A stretch of 64,000 bases of DNA from DAOWGG01 sp965369815 (lineage in GTDB: Bacteria > Patescibacteriota > Gracilibacteria > UM-FILTER-43-11): assembly GCA_965369815.1 (NCBI GenBank), contig CBDUQS010000001.1:10313-74312 (forward strand), given 5' to 3'. Positions within the stretch are counted from its first letter, which is position 1, and each line of letters opens with the position of its first letter. Under the pieces are notes generated by a model, which saw only the letters and a program-made list of their open reading frames with translations, did not search any database and was not told the DNA's origin. Below are positions 23,432 through 32,418 of the stretch, piece after piece. Made by a program: the position numbers and the translations under genes.

Positions 23432-23529
23432 GTTTTGGAAAATGATCAAAAAAATCAATCCACATTTCGATTCAGCCTTAATCTGTGACGAGCAGGAGAG
23501 GGCTTATTTTTTATAATTCAAATTCATTC

Positions 23530-26500
23530 ATGGCTAAAAAAGCAGCATACAAAAAAATTCTTTTACTCGGCTCTGGCGCTCTGAAGATTGGTGAAGCCGG
23601 GGAGTTCGATTATTCTGGTTCTCAGGCCATTAAGGCATTTAAAGAAGAGGGGATTAAGGTGGTGCTGATCAATCCGAATATTGCGACGAATCAAACCAGC
23701 AAGGGGCTGGCCGACAAGATCTATTTCTTACCTGTTACACCGTATTTTGTAGAGCAAGTGATTAAAAAAGAAAAGCCCGACGCGATCGCACTCAGCTTCG
23801 GAGGTCAGACGGCGCTTAACTGTGGAGTGGAATTGTTTGAAAAAGGGATTCTTAGAAAATATAAACTTCATGTACTCGGAACACCCGTTAAATCCATTCA
23901 GCTCACAGAAGATCGTGAATTATTTAAGCGTGCATTGAATGAGATTGGAATTGTCTCACCGCGTAGTGTTTCTTGTACAACCGCTGATCAAGTTAAAAAA
24001 GCATCAAAAAAAATTGGTTTTCCTATCATGATTCGTGCTGCTTTTGCACTAGGTGGGCTGGGTTCCGGCGTGGCGAAAAATGAAAAAGATTTGGATGTGT
24101 TGGTTAAAAAAGCCTTCGCCACTTCGCCACAAGTACTTATCGAGGAATATTTAAAGGGTTGGAAGGAAATTGAATACGAAGTGGTGCGAGATTGCAAAGA
24201 TAACTGTATTACCGTTTGTAATATGGAGAACTTCGATCCGCTCGGCATTCACACGGGGGAATCCATCGTCATTGCACCAAGTCAAACACTCAGCAATCAC
24301 GAATACCAAAAGCTCCGCAATATCGCCATAAAAGTTATCCGGCATCTCGGAATAGTGGGGGAGTGTAATATTCAATACGCCCTCGATCCTAAATCCGATG
24401 AATATCGTGTGATCGAAGTGAACGCTCGCTTATCTCGTTCGTCCGCGCTCGCTTCAAAGGCAACAGGTTATCCGCTAGCGTACGTGGCGGCCAAGTTGGG
24501 GCTGGGATACGCACTCACTGATCTTCGAAACGCCGTCACTCAAAAAACATCGGCTTGTTTTGAACCAGCACTCGATTATGTCGCCCTTAAAATTCCTCGA
24601 TGGGATCTCAATAAATTCCGAAAAGTCAGTGAAGAAATCACGACGGAAATGAAATCAGTCGGAGAAGTAATGGCGCTCGGTCGTAACTTTGAAGAAGTAA
24701 TTCAGAAAGGGCTTCGCATGATCCAAATTGGCGCGTACGGATTGGAGCCAGATATGTTTGAATTTAAAAATCTTCAGGAGGCGGTTGAGATTCCAACACC
24801 CAAGCGCATATTCGCAATCGCTCAAGCGGTTGATAAGGGATACAGCATTGAAAAGCTTCATAAGCTCACAGACATTGATCCATGGTTTTTAAATAAGATC
24901 AAAAACATCCGATCCATCGCTAAAAAAGTGAAAGCGAAAAAAGCGGTTACAAATATTTCCGAAGATTTGATGCGCGAAACCAAGAAAGCTGGCTTCTCCG
25001 ATAAACAAATTGCTCGCTTATTTAAGGGGGACGAAATGAAGGTGCGTGATTATCGAAAAAAGCTCGGCGTCCTGCCGGTTGTTAAGCAAATCGATACGTT
25101 GGCTGCTGAATTCCCCGCTAAAACCAATTACCTGTATCTCACCTATCATGGCGATAAAAATGATATCTCCTTCGAAAAATCGAAAATCGAAACTCGAAAA
25201 TCGAAAAATTCTAAGTTCGAAGTTCGAAGTTCGAAGTTAAAAAAAGCCATTGTTATTGGCTCAGGCCCCTATTGTATCGGTTCATCCGTGGAGTTTGATT
25301 GGTGCTGTGTAAACGCCGTTAAAACGCTTCACAAGGAAGGTTATGAATCAATCATGATCAACTACAATCCAGAAACAGTGAGCACCGACTTTGATGAATG
25401 CGATAAATTGTATTTCGATGAGTTGAGCTTGGAGCGCGTACTGGATATTTACGACAACGAAAAACCCAATGGAACCGTGGTCTCAATGGGAGGGCAGATT
25501 CCGAATAATTTAGCACTAAAACTCGATGCGGAAGGAGTGAAGATTATGGGGACATCGGTTAAAAATATCGATCGGGCGGAAAGCCGTGACAAGTTCTCCG
25601 CACTGCTCGACGACCTCAAGGTTGATCAACCAGAATGGAAGGCATTTAGTAAAATCGAGGACGCTTACAAATTCGCCGATAAAGTCGGCTATCCCGTATT
25701 GGTTCGCCCCAGTTACGTTTTATCAGGCGCAGCGATGCGTGTGGCTCATAATCACGAGGATCTGGAAGACTTTCTTGGTAAAGCAGTTCGTGTGAATATC
25801 GAAGCTCCTGTGGTGATTTCTAAATTCATAGTGGGCGCACGGGAAATCGAAATGGACGCCGTCGCTTCGAAGGGAAAGGTTCTCATCTACGCGATTGGTG
25901 AGCACGTGGAAGACGCGGGAGTTCACAGCGGAGATGCCACCATTGTATTACCCCCTCAACGAACGTATTTAGAAACCCTACGTCGGGTAAAAAAGATAGG
26001 AAAGCAAATCGCAAAATCGCTCAATATCACAGGACCATTCAACATCCAATTTTTAGCGAAAGACAACAATATTAAAGTGATTGAATGTAACTTGCGCGCC
26101 AGTCGGTCTTTCCCATTTGTTTCAAAAGTTACCAAGTATAATTTCATCGATATCGCCACGAAGGCAATGGTAGGGAAGGTGGATAAAAACGCTCGTTATC
26201 AAACCGTCGATCTCGATTATGTAGGTGTTAAATTCCCTCAATTCAGCTTCCCACGCCTCAAGGGTGCCGATCCGGTTCTTGGAGTAGAGATGGCCAGTAC
26301 GGGTGAAGTAGCTTGTTTCGGAAACGACTTCGAATCCGCTTTCTTAAAATCTTATTTGGCAGTGGGTTATAAGATTCCTAAAAAGAACATTTTACTGTCA
26401 GTTGGAAAATTAGAGGACAAGATCAGTATGCTTTCTGCTGTGAAAAAATTAGAAGCGATGAAATACAACCTATTCGCCACTGAAGGAACAGCCAAATATT

Positions 26501-26787
26501 TAAAAGAAAATGGAATCAAGGTGACTCATTTACACAAAGTTTCCGCCAAAAAGAGTCCGAATATTTCCGAATACGTAAAGGCAGGGAAGATCGATTTATC
26601 TATCGTTATCCCAACCAAATACGCTCACGACGAACTCACCGATGGTTACACCATCCGCCGAATGGCCGTGGATCAGAGTATTCCGCTCGTTGCCAACATT
26701 CAGTTCGCCAAAGCCCTGATTAATTCTATCGAGAAGTATAAGATAGAGGACTTGGAGTCAAAGTCTTGGGATGAATATAAAAACTAA
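23530..26787 (+). CDS. carB: Carbamoyl-phosphate synthase large subunit
   Basis: Makes carbamoyl phosphate for pyrimidine or arginine synthesis. I chose the ATG at 23530 (1085 residues), giving MAKKAAYKKILLLGSGALKI; an upstream GTG at 23485 adds 15 unlikely residues. The protein has the standard layout: two ATP-grasp synthetase halves (about 1-545 and 572-950) and an MGS-type allosteric domain at the C-terminus (about 960-1085, LATEG-like FATEGTAKYLKENGI). The first half has GEFDYSGSQAIKAFKEEGI and LSFGGQTALNCGV; the second has IGSGPYCIGSSVEFDWC. The linker between the halves carries an extra Lys/Arg/Ser-rich peptide (about 548-571) made by a dispersed DNA repeat. The small subunit gene carA is not in the window. 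Confidence 0.97.
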   Translation: MAKKAAYKKILLLGSGALKIGEAGEFDYSGSQAIKAFKEEGIKVVLINPNIATNQTSKGLADKIYFLPVTPYFVEQVIKKEKPDAIALSFGGQTALNCGVELFEKGILRKYKLHVLGTPVKSIQLTEDRELFKRALNEIGIVSPRSVSCTTADQVKKASKKIGFPIMIRAAFALGGLGSGVAKNEKDLDVLVKKAFATSPQVLIEEYLKGWKEIEYEVVRDCKDNCITVCNMENFDPLGIHTGESIVIAPSQTLSNHEYQKLRNIAIKVIRHLGIVGECNIQYALDPKSDEYRVIEVNARLSRSSALASKATGYPLAYVAAKLGLGYALTDLRNAVTQKTSACFEPALDYVALKIPRWDLNKFRKVSEEITTEMKSVGEVMALGRNFEEVIQKGLRMIQIGAYGLEPDMFEFKNLQEAVEIPTPKRIFAIAQAVDKGYSIEKLHKLTDIDPWFLNKIKNIRSIAKKVKAKKAVTNISEDLMRETKKAGFSDKQIARLFKGDEMKVRDYRKKLGVLPVVKQIDTLAAEFPAKTNYLYLTYHGDKNDISFEKSKIETRKSKNSKFEVRSSKLKKAIVIGSGPYCIGSSVEFDWCCVNAVKTLHKEGYESIMINYNPETVSTDFDECDKLYFDELSLERVLDIYDNEKPNGTVVSMGGQIPNNLALKLDAEGVKIMGTSVKNIDRAESRDKFSALLDDLKVDQPEWKAFSKIEDAYKFADKVGYPVLVRPSYVLSGAAMRVAHNHEDLEDFLGKAVRVNIEAPVVISKFIVGAREIEMDAVASKGKVLIYAIGEHVEDAGVHSGDATIVLPPQRTYLETLRRVKKIGKQIAKSLNITGPFNIQFLAKDNNIKVIECNLRASRSFPFVSKVTKYNFIDIATKAMVGKVDKNARYQTVDLDYVGVKFPQFSFPRLKGADPVLGVEMASTGEVACFGNDFESAFLKSYLAVGYKIPKKNILLSVGKLEDKISMLSAVKKLEAMKYNLFATEGTAKYLKENGIKVTHLHKVSAKKSPNISEYVKAGKIDLSIVIPTKYAHDELTDGYTIRRMAVDQSIPLVANIQFAKALINSIEKYKIEDLESKSWDEYKN
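25171..25239 (+). repeat. TTCGAA-type repeat inside carB, in frame
   Basis: Nine or so overlapping copies of TCGAAAATCGAAACTCGAAA- and AAGTTCGAAGTTCG-like units. They read in the frame that gives SKIETRKSKNSKFEVRSSK, with no stop. It lies exactly between the two halves of carB. Confidence 0.9.
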
Positions 26788-26846
26788 TTAAGAGTTAAAA
26801 GTGAAGAGTTAAAAAGCTCTTAATTATTAATTCTTAACTTTTAACT
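26788..26846. repeat. AGAGTTAAAAG direct and inverted repeats
   Basis: AGAGTTAAAAGTGAAGAGT, later TTCTTAACTTTTAACTT, forming an inverted repeat around an AT-rich loop right after the carB stop. No clean T-run follows on the plus strand, so it may be a weak terminator or another dispersed repeat. Confidence 0.6.
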
Positions 26847-26906
26847 TTACGAAAGTAGCTCCTTAACCACCTTATTTACCAATCCACCATTAGTTTGGCC
26901 TTTTTT
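26847..26906 (-). pseudogene. Remnant of a yqeY 3' end
   Basis: Reading on the minus strand gives KKGQTNGGLVNKVVKELLS and a TAA stop (26849-26847). This is nearly identical to the last residues of the intact yqeY protein (KGQADGGLVNKVVKELLS) encoded at 48633-48690. Nucleotides match at 45 of 54 aligned positions, and most differences are synonymous. The frame ends in a stop codon 20 codons upstream, and the rest of the gene is missing here. Confidence 0.88.
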
Positions 26907-26915
26907 GTGTTAACC

Positions 26916-26944
26916 TTGACAAATTTTAAAAAATAGCTCAGTAT
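26916..26944 (+). promoter_or_regulatory. Sigma-70-type promoter of the LysM/M23 gene
   Basis: TTGACA at 26916-26921 and CAGTAT 17 bases downstream. The ATG at 26987 lies about 43 bases after it. Confidence 0.65.
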
Positions 26945-26986
26945 AGCAACCTTGTCTTCCCGGACATATCTAATATTCCTTATTTA

Positions 26987-27928
26987 ATGAAGAAATTGTC
27001 TCTTAATCTTCTGCAAGGTGTCCGAAAAGCCGATACATCGGAAAGCAAGTTGTTTAAAAAAATCATTAGCTTGGTATTAGGCTTTTTACTGGCCAGTCCC
27101 TTTTTGGCGAATTATCAGATTATAAAGAGCGACTCTTTTCATGAGGAAATTTTACCTCAAGAAGACATTAATCTGATTCATGAGAGAAGTGAAACAATAA
27201 TATATGCCGTTCAACCAGGGGATACACTTTCATCGGTTGCCAAAAGTTTTAATCTAAAAAAAGAAAGCCTGATGGTTGAGAATGATTTATGGAATCCCAA
27301 CCGATTACGAGCAGGGATGGAAATTAAAATTCTTCCAGTAGATGGCCTATCTCATATAGTTAAAAAGGGTGAGAATCTAGAGAAAATTGCCAAGAGATAT
27401 GAAATAGATAAAGAGAAAATAATTGAGCAAAATAATCTGGAGGGTGAGAGTTTGGCTGTGGGGGTATCTTTGATTATTCCAGAGGCTAGATGGGAGATTC
27501 CAGTTTATACCACTATATCCGCACCCGTTGCGCCGATTGGAAAGTACACAGGTAGTGCAACAGGTCGCTTACTTCGGCCTGCTAAGGGTGAGATTACACA
27601 GGGCTATCGTCGCGGACATGCAGCTATAGATATTGCTACTCGTGCCAAAGGCCCTATTTATTCTGCTGCAAGTGGTAAGGTGATCAAGGCTCAGAGCGGA
27701 TGGAACGGAGGGTATGGAAATATGATCATTATTGATCATGGGAATGGTATGCAAACCCTTTATGGTCATAATGAAAAACTTTATGTCACAGTAGGTCAAC
27801 AGGTGGAGCAGGGGCAAACGATTGCGTGGATGGGAAACAGTGGCCGTGTGTATGGTCCAACTGGTATTCACCTACACTTTGAGGTGCGCATTAGGGGGAT
27901 AAAATATAACCCAATAAATTTCTTTTAA
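26987..27928 (+). CDS. LysM-containing M23 metallopeptidase
   Basis: A 313-residue cell-envelope protein. A hydrophobic segment at about 30-48 (IISLVLGFLLASPFLANY) is a signal peptide or anchor. Two LysM domains, which bind peptidoglycan, follow: YAVQPGDTLSSVAKSFNL near 70-115 and HIVKKGENLEKIAKRYEI near 122-165. The C-terminal half is an M23 (LytM) domain with the zinc ligands HAAID near 211-215 and HLHFEV near 295-300, plus the H-G-N-G-M-Q-T-L-Y-G-H segment. All catalytic residues are present, so it should cut peptide cross-links in peptidoglycan. First gene of the island, preceded by a promoter; the next gene starts 16 bases later, so this and the surface protein may be co-transcribed. Confidence 0.95.
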   Translation: MKKLSLNLLQGVRKADTSESKLFKKIISLVLGFLLASPFLANYQIIKSDSFHEEILPQEDINLIHERSETIIYAVQPGDTLSSVAKSFNLKKESLMVENDLWNPNRLRAGMEIKILPVDGLSHIVKKGENLEKIAKRYEIDKEKIIEQNNLEGESLAVGVSLIIPEARWEIPVYTTISAPVAPIGKYTGSATGRLLRPAKGEITQGYRRGHAAIDIATRAKGPIYSAASGKVIKAQSGWNGGYGNMIIIDHGNGMQTLYGHNEKLYVTVGQQVEQGQTIAWMGNSGRVYGPTGIHLHFEVRIRGIKYNPINFF

Positions 27929-27944
27929 TTTCTTTTATTTCTAG

Positions 27945-30551
27945 ATGAACAAGTTCATTTTTAAAATGAAAAATCAGGGTGAATGGAAGATTATTTTAAT
28001 GATTGTCTTTTTTTCATTACTTCTTTTTGGAAATCCAGTTCATGCAGAAACAGTTTATCAGGACGTGGATGTTAAAATGGGGATTGAAATTGGTGATGAT
28101 CTTCTGGATTTTGAAGATGCCAATAAGATAATTGAAAAAGGAAGATTCGTTAAATATCAGATAAGGATTAAAAATTCCGGCAGTCATTCTCATGGTGATT
28201 TGTTGCTTTTGGTTAGCAAACCGGACTATATGGAATATATAAAAGGCTCGACTGTATTGCAAAGCGAAGATTTCTCTTATTCCTCAAACATTCCTGATAT
28301 TGGTGATGATAGCCCTCTGGAAGTGGGCTATGAAATTCAGACTCTGACAGCAGGAAAAGAGATTATTATTGAATTGCAATTTCAGGCTATTGTACCCGAG
28401 GAAGTCAAAGATGAATCACTTTATACCTTTGTATTTGCGAGTCTTTTTGGGCAGTATTCCGCCATACCTGTATTGAGTCAGGCAATTGAAGCAATTATTT
28501 CAGGTGAGGCAAAGCCAACGGTACAGGTTGATGTTGAAGTTTTGCCATCTCCGGAGAGCCAAATTAGTCCTGGTATGCAAATTACCTATAACTATAATCT
28601 TCATAATGTTGGTGGAGCTGCAACATCTGATATGACAATCACGAGCTATTTGCCAAACAATACAACCTGTATATCAGGATGCGGAGCTTTCACGCTTGAC
28701 CCCCTTGATCCAAATGAAGAGGGTCTGTTTCATGAAATGGTTGTCTTGGTTGATTCAGATTTATCTGGCGTAACAGAAATTGTGAATATTGGTTACGATT
28801 TAAGCGGTGAGAATTTTGAAATAATTGAATACAGGGAGCCAATCACTAGCGCAACCACTGGTGGAGGCGGTGATGATGGACAAATATTAAACGAGTTCAC
28901 ATTAATTGTTAATCAGGTTCCAAATGTCATATTAAATTCTGCAGATGGGGTAACTCAAAGGCTGGACGGTGCTGATTTAACAGAAACACAATATTCATTA
29001 TTGTATGGCGGAAGAAAACAGCAATATACATACCCTATACTTTCTACGACCGACAAAAGTAGAACACAAAGACCATGTGGGACTTATTCCCATTCAAATC
29101 AATTTGGAGCATATTTTTATGCATACAACAGTAATGGTTACGAAAATTCTGAATCTGTATCTGGCATAGGTTTGTTTAGTACTCCTATTGAATTTAATGT
29201 AAATACGGTTTTACCAGAGACTTCTCCAAAGTTGGAATTCACTGTTAATACTCCAATGTATAGCTTTGGAAGTACATCAGAAGTTAATAAGTATATGAAA
29301 GAAGGGGTTCAAATTGATATTCCAAGTATATTCACAGAAAGTAGGGCGGTACAGAATGGGGCAATGGGAATAGTTAGCTCCGAGGTTATAGCAAGTGTTT
29401 CGGAGGATCTTTGGCAATATAATTATGCCGGAAGAGACGAATATTTATGTACAAAATGTTATAGCTGCGGAGAGGATTGCACCCGTTGTGTGGATTACGA
29501 TAGGCCTGTGTATGTCTGGCAAAAATCAAGCTTGCCCAATGTCGAATTAAAAGATGATGATACGACCCATATCAGTGTCTATACATCAACTGCATGGTTA
29601 AAAACACAAGGAGGGCACATCGGTACAAATGGCAATTTTACAAACGAAATTGGTGAATTTAATTCAGTTGATCTGATGTCATATCAAGACATAAATAATG
29701 AAGAGGATAGTTATGCACGGTCCAATGAATATATAAGAAGCAATCACCTTACCCCGTCTTCTAGCTATACACCGCCAGGAGAATTCAATGCCGAGTATAT
29801 GGTTTTTGGAAATACAGGTGTGGGTGATATGAAAACAAGCTGTGGTCAGGCTGGTGAGTCTGATTGTGAAGCATGGTATGTGGAGGGGGTAGAATTTCCA
29901 TTCTTACAAAAGGGGGAGGTTTACGATCGCGAAAACAATCCTCGAAATTATAACAACTCCGAATCTCCAAATGACTTAATCGATAGAGAGAAATTTGGTG
30001 AAGTGAGAACCAATGAGCTTTCCACTAATCTTGTTGGAACCGTTGAATTAGGTGATGATATTGTGTGGAATAACACAGGCACTATTATAATTGGAGGAGA
30101 TCAAGATGATGATGTGGTTATCTTTAGCGGGGGTCAGTCCCGTATTTATACAACAGGAGATGTTTACATAAAGGCTGATATTAAATATCAAACATCTAGC
30201 TCAGCAAATTATAACGACATTACCTCCGTTCGTATTGATGCGAGAAATATATATGTAGATGGAGAAGTTGAAGATCTTGAGGTGATGATACTCGCACGGG
30301 AAGGATTTTACAGTGGTGTTAGCAAAAAGCAGTTGCGCATACTTGGTGACGTAATTGCAAAAAATGCTTTCTGGCAGCGTGAGCCATTGCTTCAATACGA
30401 TGTGGAAGAGATCAATCAGCCATCAGAATATATTATTGAAGACATGAGAAAATACATTGTACCAGCTCCAGGGGATACAGAATTGCCGGATGATTACACT
30501 ATCTGGAGGCAGGTAAATCCTGCCACGGGCGAGGTTTTAGATTCATATTAA
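27945..30551 (+). CDS. Secreted DUF11-like surface protein with a Cys-rich insert
   Basis: An 868-residue protein. Residues 15-35 form a signal peptide (IILMIVFFSLLLFG then NPVHAETV as likely cleavage site). The N-terminal half has two DUF11-like Ig-type modules (IEKGRFVKYQIRIKNSGSHSH; SPGMQITYNYNLHNVGGAA), as in CPR surface proteins. Near 500-530 a Cys-rich patch (CTKCYSCGEDCTRCVDYDRP) with five cysteines suggests a metal site. The C-terminal third has parallel beta-helix-like stretches (DIVWNNTGTIIIGGDQDDD, VRIDARNIYVDGEVEDLEV). It lies between the M23 gene and pilB, with pilB starting 39 bases later. It probably is displayed outside the cell and works with the pilus; function is inferred from position. 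Confidence 0.65.
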   Translation: MNKFIFKMKNQGEWKIILMIVFFSLLLFGNPVHAETVYQDVDVKMGIEIGDDLLDFEDANKIIEKGRFVKYQIRIKNSGSHSHGDLLLLVSKPDYMEYIKGSTVLQSEDFSYSSNIPDIGDDSPLEVGYEIQTLTAGKEIIIELQFQAIVPEEVKDESLYTFVFASLFGQYSAIPVLSQAIEAIISGEAKPTVQVDVEVLPSPESQISPGMQITYNYNLHNVGGAATSDMTITSYLPNNTTCISGCGAFTLDPLDPNEEGLFHEMVVLVDSDLSGVTEIVNIGYDLSGENFEIIEYREPITSATTGGGGDDGQILNEFTLIVNQVPNVILNSADGVTQRLDGADLTETQYSLLYGGRKQQYTYPILSTTDKSRTQRPCGTYSHSNQFGAYFYAYNSNGYENSESVSGIGLFSTPIEFNVNTVLPETSPKLEFTVNTPMYSFGSTSEVNKYMKEGVQIDIPSIFTESRAVQNGAMGIVSSEVIASVSEDLWQYNYAGRDEYLCTKCYSCGEDCTRCVDYDRPVYVWQKSSLPNVELKDDDTTHISVYTSTAWLKTQGGHIGTNGNFTNEIGEFNSVDLMSYQDINNEEDSYARSNEYIRSNHLTPSSSYTPPGEFNAEYMVFGNTGVGDMKTSCGQAGESDCEAWYVEGVEFPFLQKGEVYDRENNPRNYNNSESPNDLIDREKFGEVRTNELSTNLVGTVELGDDIVWNNTGTIIIGGDQDDDVVIFSGGQSRIYTTGDVYIKADIKYQTSSSANYNDITSVRIDARNIYVDGEVEDLEVMILAREGFYSGVSKKQLRILGDVIAKNAFWQREPLLQYDVEEINQPSEYIIEDMRKYIVPAPGDTELPDDYTIWRQVNPATGEVLDSY

Positions 30552-30590
30552 TTAACGGTAAATTATTTAGACAAAATAATCACAATATTT

Positions 30591-32351
30591 ATGACAAATA
30601 CATTCAATTATTCAAATAATACTAATAAAAAAGTTTTAGATTATTTGTTAGCCAATGATTTTTTCTCAAAGAAAGATGCTTCTGATCTTCAGAGTAGGGC
30701 AAAGAAAAAAGGGGAATTAGCTTTAAAAGTTTTTTTACATGAAAATCCTGAGCTAATAGAAAAAACGACAAAATTAATATCTCACTTATCAAGTGTTCCC
30801 TATTTTGATCACACATCAGAGGTGTTGGTTAAGAAGCATGAAATTCTAAATCCAGAAAATGCAAAAAAATACGGTGCTTACTTAGTTAGTGATGGTGGAT
30901 CAGAGAAGTTGCTTTGTATGGACCCGGAAAATAAAGAGTTCAAAGGTTTAAAAAAGACAAATTTTAAAAGAATCCAGATCGTAATAATGTCTCAAGTTAC
31001 CTTTGATTATATTGAGAAAAATTATGAGGAATTGGCAAAAAAAACAGAGGAGAATAGTAAATTAGAGGGAAAGAGTAAGATCGAGATCATAGAGGCTGAT
31101 GATGCAGATAGCGCTGATGCAAATAAATATGTATATAACATGCTGAAGGAGTGTGTAGAGAAAGAGGCATCAGATATTCATATTGATCTTGCATTGGGTG
31201 ACAAGAGACAAAGAGGATTTAAGTTAAGATATCGTGTTGATGGCAAGTGTTTTGATGAAAGTTTTCATAATGACATTATGCTTTACAGGGGGATTGTGAA
31301 TAAATTAAAACTCGATGCAGGATTAAAAATTGACGAGAGAAGATTGCCTCAGGATGGTCGTATATCTTTTGAGTTAAATGAAAAGGTATACAACTTCCGA
31401 CTCTCCTTTATGCCAAGTACAATCCGCAATGCCCAGGAGGAAAAAATTGTTTTGAGACAAATGGCAGATCTGAATAAATGCAATCTTTACGATCTCGGTA
31501 TTCATCCCTTTTGCTTAGAGTTGCTAAAAAAGGCAATAACTTATCCTCATGGTTTCATTTGTGTTACGGGTCCTACGGGGTCAGGTAAAACAACCACTCT
31601 TTATGCGTTATTGCAGGAGATAGACAGGGCAAGCGCGAATGTAATGACACTTGAAGATCCAATCGAAGCCGAAATCCCATTGGTAAATCAGTCACAAATG
31701 TTTCACAGGATTGGCTACGACTTTGCCTCAGGATTGCGTGTAATTTTACGTCAGGATCCGGATATTATTATGGTAGGTGAAATGCGTGATGAGGAAACCG
31801 CCCTAAAGGCTTTTGAGGCTGCAAATACAGGTCATTTGGTTTTTTCTACACTTCATACCAACACAGCCGCTTCATCAATTACCCGCTTGCTTCAAATGCA
31901 AGTTCCTCATTATTTCATCAGCTCTTCATTAAAGTTTATAGTCGCCCAAAGGCTCGTGCGTAGGATATGTACCGAATGTTGCAAAAAACATCCCGATGAA
32001 AAAAATGTATTAGCAGCAATCGGATCATCATTTAAAGACGCATCAAAAGAAGTTAAAGACATATACAATGAAGCAAGAAAGAATAATAAACTATTTGCAC
32101 CGTATCCAAATGGGGGTAAGTGTGGACGCTGTGATGGCGCTGGATACAAGGGTAGAGTTGGAATAATGGAGATCATGCAAGTGGATGATGAAATCAGACA
32201 CGTAGTAAATTTTGATAGCGGAAATGAAGACAAGATACAGGAAATAGCAGAAAAGAATGGAATGCTGACCATTCAGCAATATGGTTATTTACAAGTACTT
32301 GAAGGGAAGACTACTTTTGAGGAAGTTAATAATGCCGTCCTTTCGGTTTAG
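30591..32351 (+). CDS. pilB: Type IV pilus assembly ATPase PilB
   Basis: Hexameric ATPase on the inner face of the membrane that drives pilus extension. It has 586 residues. The N-terminal 170 residues are a GspE/PilB N-terminal-like domain, then the catalytic domain. Walker A is GPTGSGKTTTLYALL near 326-340, the Asp box is VMTLEDPIEAE, Walker B is LRQDPDIIMVGEMRDEETA, and the His box is HLVFSTLHTNTAASSITRL. A tetracysteine zinc site appears as CTEC ... GGKCGRCDGAGYKGR, typical of PilB and absent from PilT. Clearly an extension-type ATPase. The pilC and pilin genes lie downstream, and no pilT is visible here. Confidence 0.96.
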   Translation: MTNTFNYSNNTNKKVLDYLLANDFFSKKDASDLQSRAKKKGELALKVFLHENPELIEKTTKLISHLSSVPYFDHTSEVLVKKHEILNPENAKKYGAYLVSDGGSEKLLCMDPENKEFKGLKKTNFKRIQIVIMSQVTFDYIEKNYEELAKKTEENSKLEGKSKIEIIEADDADSADANKYVYNMLKECVEKEASDIHIDLALGDKRQRGFKLRYRVDGKCFDESFHNDIMLYRGIVNKLKLDAGLKIDERRLPQDGRISFELNEKVYNFRLSFMPSTIRNAQEEKIVLRQMADLNKCNLYDLGIHPFCLELLKKAITYPHGFICVTGPTGSGKTTTLYALLQEIDRASANVMTLEDPIEAEIPLVNQSQMFHRIGYDFASGLRVILRQDPDIIMVGEMRDEETALKAFEAANTGHLVFSTLHTNTAASSITRLLQMQVPHYFISSSLKFIVAQRLVRRICTECCKKHPDEKNVLAAIGSSFKDASKEVKDIYNEARKNNKLFAPYPNGGKCGRCDGAGYKGRVGIMEIMQVDDEIRHVVNFDSGNEDKIQEIAEKNGMLTIQQYGYLQVLEGKTTFEEVNNAVLSV

Positions 32352-32418
32352 CCTGAAATTTGTTAAAATAATAAACACTCAAATACAAACAAAATTTGTA
32401 ATCTGTTAAATCTTATAT

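Noticed and set aside
25171..25239. CRISPR array
   Set aside because: Units are 8-15 bases, overlapping, and lie inside a coding region; there are no spacers and no cas genes.
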